Below, piece by piece: positions 1 to 19,127 of a stretch of 27,628 nucleotides of DNA. The notes under the pieces are model-generated. The model was not told where the DNA came from. It was given only the letters and a program-made list of their open reading frames with translations, and made no database searches. Source of the stretch: Plantago elongata (Eukaryota; Streptophyta; Magnoliopsida; Lamiales; Plantaginaceae); the NCBI GenBank assembly GCA_036897095.1, contig JAYMSP010001933.1:1-27628 (forward strand), in the 5' to 3' direction. Both the position numbers and the translations under genes were made by a program. How positions within the stretch are numbered: the stretch's first letter is position 1; every line of letters starts with the position of its first letter.

Positions 1-70
1 CCACCTCCGCCGCTAGATCCGCGAGTAGATCCGCGCCACCGCCATCCCTCACCGCCATCATCGACTCCAT
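1..70 (-). other. GC-rich open frame at window edge, possible 5' coding fragment
   Basis: On the minus strand an ATG at 70-68 opens a stop-free frame of 23 codons that runs off the left edge. It begins MESMMAVRDGGG and is rich in Gly, Ala, Asp and Leu. The stretch is far more GC-rich than the AT-rich DNA next to it, which suggests a coding or transposon fragment rather than CKX promoter. It could be the start of a divergent gene or of a transposon protein. I do not recognise it, and 23 codons are too few to be sure it is coding. Confidence 0.25.
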
Positions 71-213
71 GTTTTTTCTACACTTTCATTTCATATTTGT
101 CTTTATGTTTGAATTTGATTCTGCAAATTGGGTGTAAATTAGATATATGATGTTTGAGTTGATTTGATTGATATGATTGGGAACTGATTCTGCAAATAGA
201 CTAGATAGTCTGC

Positions 214-246
214 TGCAAAATGTTCAAAATGGAGGAACATTTTGCA
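214..246. repeat. Perfect 12-bp hairpin
   Basis: TGCAAAATGTTC at 214-225 is the exact reverse complement of GAACATTTTGCA at 235-246, with a 9-nt loop. It lies between the GC-rich edge fragment and the CKX promoter. Such hairpins are common in the terminal parts of short DNA transposons, so it may mark the end of one. No matching outer inverted repeat or target duplication was found. Confidence 0.55.
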
Positions 247-582
247 ACAGTGGAGCCATTTTAATCCTTCACATTTGAATGCCATACCAAATATAAATTA
301 TCTAAATCCCATCCAAATGGACATTATAGTGTTATGCCAATTAGCCCCTAAAAGTTTCTCCAATCGATTCGATTACATGAATAAATTTGAATATAACAAG
401 ACAAGGAAGTTACTTTCCATTGGTTAAGAAAAGTATACGTACCAGCATTCACATCAACTAGCATTTGATATGAACCGGTCATACATAAGACCAATACAAA
501 TTAGTTATAGTGACTTTTGAAACAGCAACCTTACAACAGAGTCTTGGCTTCGTCTTCGTCTCCGGTCGACCAATCTTAACCT

Positions 583-697
583 CACGTGAAATTTCCAACG
601 TTTATTACTACTATAGTTGCACCAGTGGACCCACACAGATCTCCATATCCACTGTAGACCCTACCCCACACGTGTCACCCCTCATGCCTCGCACGTG
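583..697 (+). promoter_or_regulatory. Cluster of three G-boxes upstream of CKX
   Basis: The palindrome CACGTG occurs at 583-588, 669-674 (within ACACGTGT) and 692-697, all within 170 bp upstream of the TATA box at 751-760. G-boxes are bound by plant bZIP and bHLH factors, and the ACACGTGT context matches ABA-response elements. The sites are seen directly. That they regulate the CKX gene through ABA, light or temperature signalling is inference. Confidence 0.6.
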
Positions 698-750
698 AAC
701 ACCATATCCTATTTTCCTTTTTCCTTTGCATTTGCTCTCTTATTTTCCAC

Positions 751-760
751 CTATAAATAG
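751..760 (+). promoter_or_regulatory. TATA box of the CKX gene
   Basis: CTATAAATAG is a consensus plant TATA box. It predicts a start of transcription near 780-790 and a 5' leader of about 450 nt before the ATG at 1230, unless there is an unseen leader intron. It is the best TATA match between the G-boxes and the start codon. Confidence 0.7.
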
Positions 761-878
761 ACCACACTGTCACCATATTCCTTACCATATAGTATCAACA
801 AATTTGTATCTTATATCCTAGACATTATTAGACAACACATTTTTCTCCCATCAGTCATCACATACTACTAACAGTACT

Positions 879-1079
879 ATGTACTAAGTAGTAAGTAGTA
901 AGTACTAACCCTCCTCAATCAAAATACTATATATCAGACACAAAATCTCACACTGACACAAACCAAGATACCAACATACATCTTCCCATACCATAATGCA
1001 ATAAAACCACCCACACACACACTATATTTGCATGGTTGTTACCTCCATTCTTTTGTGCATATATGTACCAAATCTTTAA
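879..1079 (+). promoter_or_regulatory. Three short upstream ORFs in the predicted CKX leader
   Basis: Downstream of the predicted transcription start, three ATGs open and close before the main start: 879-887 (Met-Tyr-stop), 996-1004 (Met-Gln-stop) and 1032-1079 (15 codons, MVVTSILLCIYVPNL). The last ends 150 nt before the main ATG. If this is one exon of leader, ribosomes must bypass or reinitiate after all three, which would lower CKX translation. The ORFs are seen; the repression is inferred. Confidence 0.45.
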
Positions 1080-1229
1080 AGCTAGCCAAAACAAATCTTC
1101 CCTTACGTTCCCCAAGATTTCCTTTATCCCTTACCTTACCGTACCTAGCTCCCTCATTTGAACAACCACCCCCACAATATCCATACCAACCAAAGATACC
1201 ATACCCGATATCACTTTCAATTTTGACAA

Positions 1230-10575
<9,346 letters not shown>

Positions 10576-10967
10576 CAAAATACCTTGAGTTGGATTACCA
10601 TATGTAGGATTTAGTTCTTATTGTAAATATTAAATATATGGGTCAAATTTTCATTATCCGATTTTCTGCGAATATGAGAAGGACAAAATTAGGTTATTGT
10701 GGGCGATGGATGTACATAATTCATTGTTTGTAGTGTGAAATGCATGTGATTATATTGCCGTAAATTATTAAAATTCATAAATTTAACTGTTTAAAAAAAA
10801 GAGAGAAGTGTTTTATTATGATCAAAACTTCTCATTCAGACTTTTAAACATTCGTTAAAGGAATTACATGTATACCTCCAGTTAGATTTAAAGAAGTGAG
10901 GAGAGCAGTCAAATATTTAGTTGGAAATTTTTGTGTATAAAAAAAAGTCATTTTATTTTACTCTATT
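10576..10967 (+). other. CKX 3' region
   Basis: 392 nt between the CKX stop and the left LTR. TTGTAAATATTAAATAT near 10620-10636 is a plausible polyadenylation region with an ATTAAA-type signal. No ORF or other feature is visible. Confidence 0.5.
10963..10967. repeat. Left target-site flank (CTATT)
   Basis: The five bases before the left LTR are CTATT and the five after the right LTR (24169-24173) are ATATT. Four of five match, consistent with a 5-bp duplication with one later substitution. Confidence 0.5.
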
Positions 10968-11796
10968 TGTTGATACGAGAATATGTTCAATCCGTTATTT
11001 GGATATCTCACGAATAGATCCTAAGACATCACGGTATTACAAGGATAAAGCCTCAAGGATCTGAGTACAGGATTCCGAGCTAAAGACCATCCGAGGTCAA
11101 GCTAGGCCAAAACATACAAGAATACCGTAATAGGAATATCCGGACCAAATTGCTACATCCGAAAGGAGGCAGGTCCGGACCATAAACACATATGAGTCTA
11201 TATCAGAACCTAAAGAGAACCAAGTGTGGCAAACTATAGCACGTCAGTAGAGGAGGGCACAATCAGTTCCAGACGTTTAGATCTAGAACAGTACACTCGG
11301 ATGTCTTCGCATACGAGAGGACAAAGATGCCCTCAAAGATCCTACAAAATGACTAATCTAGCCTTGAGGCCCAAATGGTAGAATGGTTATGACAATACTA
11401 TGGTCCATGGACTTAATTAAGCCTTGTTGGCTTTAACTCAACCCTACACTTGGCACAATCAAAGAGGACTACCCTAAATGGGAAATAATCATTATAAATA
11501 GGGCACACTTCCCAAGGTAAATCAACAAGCTCACTTGATATTCTCACTTTACTATAAGCTTTAGACCTTCTTTATTACAAAGTCGATTCATAATCACTCC
11601 CGAGTAAAGTCTCACATCTAGCTTGATCCTAGGCAAGTCGGGTTTAAAGGTCCTAAACCCCACTCTAGTTACTTGTGCAAGGTTAGATCCTAGGTGTTTG
11701 AGCTTGAATTTGAAGACTACATTTGCTTGAGGACCCTAATCTAGTGGACTTAGTTGGTTTTTATTATACCCGAAGGTTGGGGCTTTTACCTCAACA
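10968..11796 (+). repeat. Left LTR
   Basis: 829 bp, starting TGTTGATACG and ending TTTTACCTCAACA. Counting by eye against the right LTR gives about 83 differences including small indels, or roughly 90% identity; many are C/T and G/A changes. A TATA box (TATAAATA, 11493-11500) implies transcription starting near 11525. The LTR lies in the same orientation as CKX, 392 bp past its stop. Confidence 0.95.
11493..11500 (+). promoter_or_regulatory. LTR TATA box
   Basis: TATAAATA followed by GGGCACAC, conserved in the right LTR at 23867-23874. This is the expected promoter of the sense genomic transcript. Confidence 0.65.
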
Positions 11797-11800
11797 TAAT

Positions 11801-11817
11801 TGGCACCGTCTGTGGGA
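11801..11817 (+). other. Primer-binding site
   Basis: TGGCACCGTCTGTGGGA begins four bases after the left LTR. It resembles the TGGCGCCGTCTGTGGGA site common in plant Ty3/gypsy elements, with CG changed to CA, as expected from deamination of a methylated CpG. The tRNA primer would pair here; I have not assigned which tRNA. Confidence 0.8.
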
Positions 11818-11863
11818 ATACGAACGAAAAGCCAAGAAACTCGGATTGTTCCCTACCTGAGAA

Positions 11864-13734
11864 ATGGCAAGACCTAGAAGATCAGTTCGGATAGATTCAC
11901 CTCTGGCTTGTACCCAGTAAGACGTCCCTGAGGTAGGCCTCCTACTCGGAAAACCGTAGCAGCTCGGAGCACCACCCGAGCAGGAAGGAGTCGACCCAAC
12001 GACGGGCATACCGTAATCGCTCCCTCTCAGGAGGCTCGTCCGGATATCACCACAAGAGACCAGGCTCCTCTGACCCAGCAGCCTCCTCCGTCAGGAGCGC
12101 ACGGACCATCACTGAGAAAGAATTTCACTTTGCCAAATAGAACTGTCATTTCTCCTTACGAGTTCAGGATGAATGACAACCAGTTCGGAATGTTACCGAA
12201 TGTCATCCAAGGATGTCTAGGCTCAAACAATGTTCAACCAACACATCCGCAACGCGCTCTTGAGCCAGCCGAGCCTGCACAATCGAGGCTTGAAAGGAGA
12301 CCAGTAAGGGATAGGATTGGAGAAGTCATTCGTGATAATGACCTCCGCCATGTGATCAATCAGAGAACCAACTCCCTAGACTAGCAAGAAAGGAGTCCCG
12401 TAAGGGCTAGAGCCGAACCAGCCAGGGCAAATCGGATAACCTCAAATCCGAGGAGAGTTGATGATCATGTAGGAGAGAGCGTTATTGAGATCAGAGCGGA
12501 GAAAGTGTCCGGAACCGTCTTCGATCCGAGGACAGGAGAGAGAGAGATTGACACCCGAACATATCTTTATCTGACAGAAGGCCTTGGAAACTGAAATGGC
12601 TAAACTCAGGAAGATGGTGAAAGCACAAGAGAAGATAACTACCAGAGTTCCGAACCGATTGAGTGCTGCAATCTGAAGAGAGAAAAAACCTCTGGAATGT
12701 ACCATTCCGAATTAACAACGGTATTATGGTGAAATTGTCCGACAACTCATCTTACTCGTTTTACGAGTCCAAGATGGATACTATTGGGTTGAATGATAAC
12801 CTAAAGGCACTCAATTTCTCTACCACCCTCTTCGGGGAGACAATTGACTGGTGGACAAGCTTGCCATCCGGATCCATCAAATCTTTTGATGATATATCTG
12901 CACTCTTTTTTAAGAGATTCTAAAAGTCTAAGAGAAGGAAAATATCAGTGGAACATTTGGTTGGTATCATTCAATCCGAATGAAGATCTTCAGACCTTCC
13001 TGGATAGGTTTAATTCGGAGGTTCGACAAGTAGAGGCGCATAACATTAAGGAACATGTCCGTCACCTGTATGCCAACACCAGTAATCATGACCTCCGGAA
13101 GAAACTATCCGAGGAAGAGATTTTGAATGAGAAGCAGCTTGAAGACATTTGTGATCATGATGGAGTGGATTTCCAAATAAACGTCCCCATTAAAGTCGGA
13201 CAGAAAAAAGCTAAGGAACCAATTAGGCAAGAGGCACCCAAAACTTGGAAACCCGACTCAAGGAAGGATACCCGGAGTAAGCATGAGCCCCGAAGAGAGC
13301 GTACTCCTCCTAGGAGATATGCTGAATACACTCGTTTGAACCGTCCGATAGAGGAGATCTTGCTAATAATGGTAGAGCAGAACCTGGATATCCAGTGGCC
13401 TAGACCCTTCTTTAAAAATAGAAAGGGTAAGGAAGCAAGCGCTTATTGTGCCTTTCACAAACAGATTGGGCATCCAACTGTAAAATGTATCCAACTCAAG
13501 ACTGAGATTAAAATATTGATCCGGAGTGGACAATTGAAGGACCCATACTTCAAGAAAGAACAGGGCCAATCCGGGAGGGAGGAAAGGAGTCAGAGGTCCA
13601 AATCCATGACACTCCCGCCTCCTCCTAAAAACACTCCACCTCCCGAAGCAAGAAGGTATGAAGAGTATCCGGAAGAAGGAATTATGATAATTTACCCTAT
13701 AGTGGAGTCATCAATGCTATCGCTGGAGAGCTGA
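11864..13734 (+). pseudogene. gag: gag remnant (Tat-type capsid and nucleocapsid)
   Basis: Gag packages the element RNA. A likely start is ATG 11864 (MARPRRSVRIDS), but stops soon follow. Readable blocks are 12130-12384, 12663-12923 (ends DISALFFKRF then TAA) and 12844-13734 in a different frame. The capsid-like part is marked by WWTSLPSGSIKSFDD and LQTFLDRFNSEV. The nucleocapsid-like part has an Arg/Lys-rich linker and a CX2HX4HX4C motif (CAFHKQIGHPTVKC, about 13447-13488), followed by LKTEIKILIRSGQL as in Tat Gag proteins. At least one nonsense codon and two frame changes break it. The protein's N-terminal half is poorly conserved and hard to read. Confidence 0.8.
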
Positions 13735-14327
13735 GTGGGGGAGATAGTTGGAATGCTAGGGAGAGAACTGCTCAGGTCATCCGGAATGGTGATTTGGTTA
13801 GGATCCCAGTGCCTCCGAGGGGGTCAAATATCATTTCTTTTGATGACAGTGAGATACCGCCCCCAACACCCGGAGGTGAGGATACCCGACCTCCCAACGT
13901 CTCATTGGTAATCTCACTAGTCATTGCCACTTACAAAGTCAATAAGGTGTTTGTAGATACAGGAAGTTTTTCGGAGATTATCTCCAAGAGAACCACAGAC
14001 CAAGTGAACTTGGGAGATATCGAGTATGACAGAGTGCACACTTCTCTATTCGGATTTGGAGAAGCAATTGTCACACCCATCGGAACCATCAAGTTACAAG
14101 TATCGATGGGAACTTCTCCGAGGAGAGTGACTCAGACTATATTGTTCCTCATGGTGGATAAGACATTCAACTATAATGTTATCTTCGGACGACCAGGTCT
14201 TAATCAGTTCCGAGCCATTTCATCTCCATTGCAAAACCAAGTCAAGTTCCCCACTCCTTATGGGGTCGAAGAAGAACCGGGAATAGACGAGAAGCTTGGG
14301 GATGTTACATATTATTCACAAACATAG
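13704..14327 (+). pseudogene. Aspartic protease domain of pol
   Basis: The retroviral-type aspartic protease matures the polyprotein. The frame from 13704 reads GVINAIAGE, a typical start of the Tat protease block, and continues to the stop at 14325-14327. The active-site triad DTG lies in VFVDTGSFSEII at about 13956-13964. Downstream come LFGFGEAIVTPIGTI and the flap or C-terminal block NVIFGRPGLNQFRAI. This segment is itself uninterrupted. It is out of frame with gag (before it) and with RT (after it), so frameshifts near 13690 and 14300 cut it from the polyprotein. Confidence 0.8.
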
Positions 14328-14397
14328 CCGCCAATCCAGTACTTGCAATCTCCAAGGTTCCGAACCCAACGCAACCTTCGAAGACCGAAATCGGGGT

Positions 14398-14640
14398 AGG
14401 AGCATCAGATCACAAGTTTCCAAGTCTGTTCGAATTGAGCCCCACGAGACCTTCAAAGAAATTCAGATCATTGAAGGAAATCCGGAAAAAATAAAAGACT
14501 AGGATTGGAACGGAGTTGAACATAGAAGTGGAGTTGAAATTGATAGTTTGCCTCAAATAAAATTCAGATATCTATAGACCCGAGTTCACCGTCTGAACAT
14601 AGATCATACGGTCAAACATAACCAATAGAAGAGGAAAGAT
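14398..14640 (+). pseudogene. Shortened protease-RT linker with three stops
   Basis: In the RT frame this region reads VRIEPHETFKEIQIIEGNP and then reaches stops at 14500-14502, 14575-14577 and 14626-14628 before the RT core. Compared with typical Tat elements, the segment before the RT fingers looks shortened. It has no function of its own. Confidence 0.65.
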
Positions 14641-15459
14641 TTTGGTCCGATTGAAGATGCTATCATCGCTGCCGAAGTAGATAGACTATTGAAAGCTGGA
14701 CACATCGAGGAGGTCAGATACTCGGATTGGGTATGCAATGTTGTCCTGGTCGAGAAGTCCTTAGGAAAATGGCGAATGTGTAATGATTTTACTCGGCTCA
14801 ACAAGTTTTGCCCGAATGATCTGTACCCTTTACCTCAGATCGATCAATTGGTGGACTTTACAGGCGGATGTGCTTTGCTAAGCTTTATGGATGCTTATCA
14901 AGGCTTCTACCAGATTCGAATGGCACATGAAGATGCCCCGAAGATAGACTTCTTCGTCGCAGGAGGAGTGTATTGCATCAAGGTAATGCCATTCGGACTC
15001 AAGAATGCCTGGGCAACATATCAAAGACTTGTAAACAAAATGTTTAAAGAAGATCTAGAAAGACTATGGAAGTCTATGTGGATGATTTGTTGCTCAAGAG
15101 AAAAACTGAGGACAACCACATTGAGCATTTGGAAAACTGTTTCGCCATCCAAAGGAAGTATGGAATGAGTTTAAATCCGGATAAATGCACCTTCGGGTTA
15201 AAGGGGGCAAGTTCCTCGGATACATGGTCACAGAGAGAGGTATTAGTGTCAATCATGAGAAGATCCGAGCAATCTTTGACTTACCCCAACCCAAGAATGT
15301 CAACGAAGTACAACAACTCATCGGAAGGGTCTTATCCCTTAGCAGGTTTATCTCAAGATTAGCCGAGAAGAACTTGCCGTTCTTCAAGATCCTAAGGAAA
15401 GGAGATGGGTTCGAATGGACCAAGGAGTGTGAGGAAGCCTTCGAGAGCCTGGAAACTTA
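14641..15459 (+). pseudogene. Reverse transcriptase domain, frameshifted
   Basis: RT copies the element RNA into DNA. The fingers/palm begin FGPIEDAIIAAEVDRLLKAG, then KWRMCNDFTRLNKFCPND and SFMDAYQGFYQIRM (the first catalytic Asp block), and MPFGLKNAWATYQRLVNKMF. A frame change near 15055 is needed to reach the YVDD catalytic box at 15075-15086, and a second near 15195 to reach KGGKFLGYMVTERGI in the third frame. The connection (QLIGRVLSLSRFI) follows. All expected motifs are present, but split over three frames. Confidence 0.88.
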
Positions 15460-15901
15460 CTTACTATCACCTCCGCTCTTGTTCAAACCAATCGAAGGGG
15501 AGCCATTGTACTTGTACTTAGCTGTGACCTATGAAGCTATGAGCTCCATGTTAGTCAGGATCCAAGGGAATGATCACTTGCCCATATATTACCTAAGCAA
15601 AGCTCTTGTTGAACACATGGCCCGAAGGCTTAAGCCTTACTTCAAATCCCGTCAAGACATTGTCTTGACCAACGAGCCTTTTAAACAAGTGATGGGAAGG
15701 CCGAAATAATCCGGAAGACTTTCAAAGTGGGCAATCGAACTTAACGAGTACGACATATCGTATCAGGCTCCGTTAGTCAAGAAAGCCCAAGTCCTAGTTG
15801 ACTTTCTAGTGGAATTTCCGGAAGAAGGAACCAAGGATCCAAAGCCCACGGGTCTCAAATTAGTAGATTCGAAAATCTTACCCGAAGCTCCCCTATCCTA
15901 A
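15460..15901 (+). pseudogene. Classical RNase H domain with internal deletion
   Basis: Recognised by LLFKPIEGEPLYLYLAV, LPIYYLSKAL, LKPYFKSRQDIVLTNEPF, and after the stop WAIELNEYDISYQ. Between YYLSKAL and LKPYF the usual segment of roughly 20 residues is missing, which removes the central helix. A TAA at 15707-15709 and another at 15899-15901 interrupt the frame, which otherwise continues unbroken into the archaeal-type RNase H. In Tat elements this older RNase H is often degenerate. Confidence 0.8.
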
Positions 15902-16510
15902 TCACTGTCGATAGAAGAAGAAGAGAAAGACCATGAGAATGGTCTCTTCGGAGATCAGTGGATGTTTATTGTGGAAGACTCGGATACAGTGATGGGATTC
16001 GTTCCTTCCGAAGGTCCGTCCAAGGATGTTCAGATGCAGGAGAAAAAGGCAACACCCGAAGAACGCTTGGGTAAACAAGGTTCACCTTGGATCTTACAGG
16101 TGGACGGATCATCTAACGACAGACTCGGAGAGATAGGTATTCATCTCCGTAGTCCTGAAGGAGCTCAAGTGGATTATGTCATTACACTGGACTTTTGGGT
16201 AACTAACAACGAGGCAGAGTACGAAGCTCTTTTGGTGGGTCTTTGGATGGCAAAATCTCTACAAGTAAAGGAGATCCGAGCTTATACAGACTCCCAACTG
16301 GTTGAATCTCAGTATTCCGGGACCTTTACCACTAAGGGTCCGAATATGGTTCTATACCTAGAGAGACTCAAAGAGGCAGTGTCAAACTTTGAGGAGTTTT
16401 CTCTCTCGAGGTTCGACAGGTCGTACAATGAGAAGGAAGATTCCCTAGCCAAATTTGCTTCTGCATCTGGAGCTGTGGATACAAGAAGTATAATCCTCTT
16501 AACTTTTCAG
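15902..16510 (+). pseudogene. Archaeal-type RNase H (aRNH), well preserved
   Basis: This second RNase H marks the Tat lineage and is thought to supply or replace the RNA-strand removal of the older domain. From the ATG at 15962 the frame holds WILQVDGSS (Asp48), NNEAEYEALLVGL (Glu86), RAYTDSQLV (Asp110) and NEKEDSLAKFAS (Asp160). All four expected acidic residues are present and no stop or frameshift falls within the domain. It continues in frame into integrase. Confidence 0.85.
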
Positions 16511-16549
16511 ACTTCTTCTCTTCAAGGTCAGGAACTCCCGATATATCAG

Positions 16550-17752
16550 TTGGATTCAGAAAGAACTTGGATGACAGATATTCTAGCTTATCTTCGGAAT
16601 GGTATTTTACCTTCGGATCATGTAGAAGTCCGGAGAGTTCAATGCCGAGCACCCCGGTACTTCCTACTCAAAGATGACCTTTACAAGAGATCCTTCAATG
16701 GAACCCACCTGCGTTGCCTCGGACCACAAGAGACCCGGACCATCCTAGAAGAAATATACATCGGCAGTTGTGGTAGCCATTCTGGAGGGAGGACTTTAGC
16801 ACAGAAGATCATCTGGCAGGGCTATTACTTGCCGACAATAGACAAAGACTCGGCTAATTTTGCCCGAACCTGCAGTGATTGCCAGTTCTACGCCAATATC
16901 CCCCATAGGCCCAGCAATCCGATGATTCCGTCAATCATCTCGTGCTCGTTTGACCAATGGGGCATTGATACTACAGGATCTTTCCATCGGGGAGCTCAAC
17001 AAAAGAAATTCCTGATCGTGGCCATAGAATATTTCATGAAGTGGGTTGAAGCCGAGGCAGTGGATTCATCTGGAAAAATATCATTTGTCACTTCGAACTG
17101 CCGAGGATTCTTGTCTCGGACAACGGAACCCAGTTCTCCTGCACAGATGCTGAAGGATTGGTGTAAGTCCTTAAAGATCGAGCAGAACTTCACTTCGGTC
17201 GGATTCTCCCAAGCCAATGGACAAGTCGAGTCTACCAACCAAACCATTGTGAAGATCCTAGAGAAAAGACTCAAAACCATCCAAGGAAGTAAGGTCGAAG
17301 ATTTGGATGGTGTACTATGGGCACATCGGACCACTCCGAGGACTGCAACTCAAGAAACCCCCTTCTCCTTAGTGTATGGATCCGAGGCAGTCATTCCCTG
17401 GGAAGTCATTGTTGAGACTCAGAGTATCCGGCAGTATCAGCCCGAAGAGAATGTGGCAGCTCGGGTCTACGAGCTCGAGCTCTTGAAGGATAAGAGAAAT
17501 TCTTCTCTGGCCCATATCCTTAGATATCAGAGTTCCATCGCCCGAGCCTACAACAAGAATGTGTACAACAAGGACCTCCAAGTCAGAGACTTGGTCTTAA
17601 GGAGAGCGGATATCCTTAGCCACGTTGGAAAGCTCAAACCTAATTGGGAAGGTCCCTACAAGATCATTTGAGTAAGAAGCAATGAAAACTTTGAAGTGGA
17701 AGACCTCGAAGGAAGAGCACTCAAGAGAACCCAGAATGCAAGGAATTTGTAA
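16550..17752 (+). pseudogene. Integrase, with Tyr in the zinc finger and a deletion before the second catalytic Asp
   Basis: Integrase inserts the DNA copy. In the 569-codon frame starting at 15962, the HHCC finger reads YIGSCGSH then CSDC: His273, Cys304 and Cys307 are present but the first His position is Tyr266. WGIDTTGSF gives the first catalytic Asp (336) and ANGQVESTN the Glu (423). The second Asp block (VSDNGTQF at about 17113-17136) is in another frame. An apparent deletion near 17070 shifts out of frame and a change near 17140 shifts back. The C-terminal GKLKPNWEGPYKI block ends at TGA 17669-17671, and EVEDLEGRALKR then NARNL continues in frame to a TAA at 17750-17752. Confidence 0.88.
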
Positions 17753-18332
17753 AAGTTTTATGATGATGTTGTTGATCATTTCTATTTTGTTCAAAGTTGC
17801 TCCAAAGGTCATTTTGACCCACCGTTTGTAATTGTGTTTCCGTCAAATCAATACAAATGGCTATCTTTTTCAAAGAATGATCTATTTACTTCCAAAACAT
17901 TTTTCCTCGGATAAGAGAGTTCGGGTATGGTATAGTCCGAACTAATAAATGATTGTTAACCAAAACAAAATTCATAAACGTTCGGATATATCGTACAAAC
18001 ATCCAAACAAAAACTACTTCTCCAAAAAGAGGACAAAAGGCAGCTACATATAAACGTCCAAATGAAATAGATAATATATGTTTCGAGACATAAAAAGTTG
18101 CAAATAAACAAGATCATTCAACGCTAAGTCAAATCAATCTGGATGCATGGCCGAAGCCACGCCATCAGCATACAATATCCGAAATAAAGCAGGCAATTAA
18201 AAATATTCGGGGTAAAGTAAAATGGTGCGAGAATGAAAAAAATTGTGATAAGGTCCGAGTACCATACAAATCTACGGAGCATACTCCACCTTCAAACATC
18301 CTTCTTCATTTCAGGGCCTGCGAAGTCCCCTC
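17753..18332. other. Spacer between integrase and antisense gene 1
   Basis: 580 nt, AT-rich, without a coding frame. It would hold the 3' end of the sense pol transcript and the 3' untranslated part of antisense gene 1. TTCGG/CCGAA motifs occur here too (for example near 17930, 17980 and 18178). No clear polyadenylation signal was identified on either strand. Confidence 0.5.
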
Positions 18333-19127
18333 TCAAGTGGTCTCCTTGGCTTTCTCGGTCTCATGCTTCTTCTTCATCCTCTCGAAGTATTTCGGAGCTT
18401 CGGCCTTCAAATTCAACTCTGGTTGTCCGATGACTGGAGGCAGGAGTGCCAACCAGTCCCAGTTGTGCTCGGGATAAGTTTCAAGAGGGGCCAGAAGATG
18501 TTGCAGCAGTGTATCAGGCACAAACTCCGGAAGGAAGGGACATCCATGATTGAACTTCAAGCCAGTTGTTTCCGAAGCAACCAGCTCCACGAACTCATCC
18601 TTCATTAGTGCATCATCGTCCAAGAGTTCTCCGGTGAAGCGAGTGCCATCCGGATTGTTGAAAGCAATGATGCCTTTGGACTTCGGATCAAAATCATCCG
18701 GAAGTTTCCCCTTCAGCTGAAGTTGGCCAATATCAGTTTTGAATCCCTCACTCTGGGCATTGTCTCCAGAGTTCTGGAGTTAGAACTTGCAATAGAGCGA
18801 AGCCAGGAAGTCCCGAATAGCCTCTGTCCGAGTCCTTTGGAGATTGTTGAGCATTTGATCTTTGAAGCTTCGGGTCAGCACCAGGAAGTCCGATAAGCCC
18901 TTTTCCAGCACTTTGTAGTCGGTCCGGACCTGGGCCAGATTTTCTGCTAAGTCATTCCGGTTTTCGACCACCTTCCTCATCTCTGAGGACATTGTTAAAT
19001 ATTTACTCTTGTAATCCTGATACTTGTCCTCCATCTCCTTCACACTGGCTTTAGATTTGGAGAGCTGGGTGTCAATTTCGGCTCTCTCTCCAGCCACATA
19101 AGTGCAAGCTCGGACAACAGCAGTCAA
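18333..19127 (-). CDS. Antisense gene 1, exon 3 (coiled coil)
   Basis: The acceptor ATTCAATGTAG ends at 19128. The frame gives LTAVVRACTYVAGERAEID, then a heptad-rich Lys/Glu segment (KEMEDKYQDYKSKYL, EMRKVVENRNDLAENLAQVR) typical of a coiled coil. It meets a TAA at 18780-18782. The same frame then stays open through LQLKGKLPDDFDPKSKG and DDDALMKDEFVELV to TGA 18333-18335, so the inner TAA is a nonsense mutation rather than the true end. Confidence 0.7.

Noticed and set aside
242..698. Two open frames of 61-62 codons upstream of CKX
   Set aside because: They have no domain or codon pattern; the second overlaps the G-boxes of the promoter.
14604..17581. Minus-strand frames across gag-pol
   Set aside because: They are shadows of RT, RNase H and integrase codons on the plus strand and have no family features.
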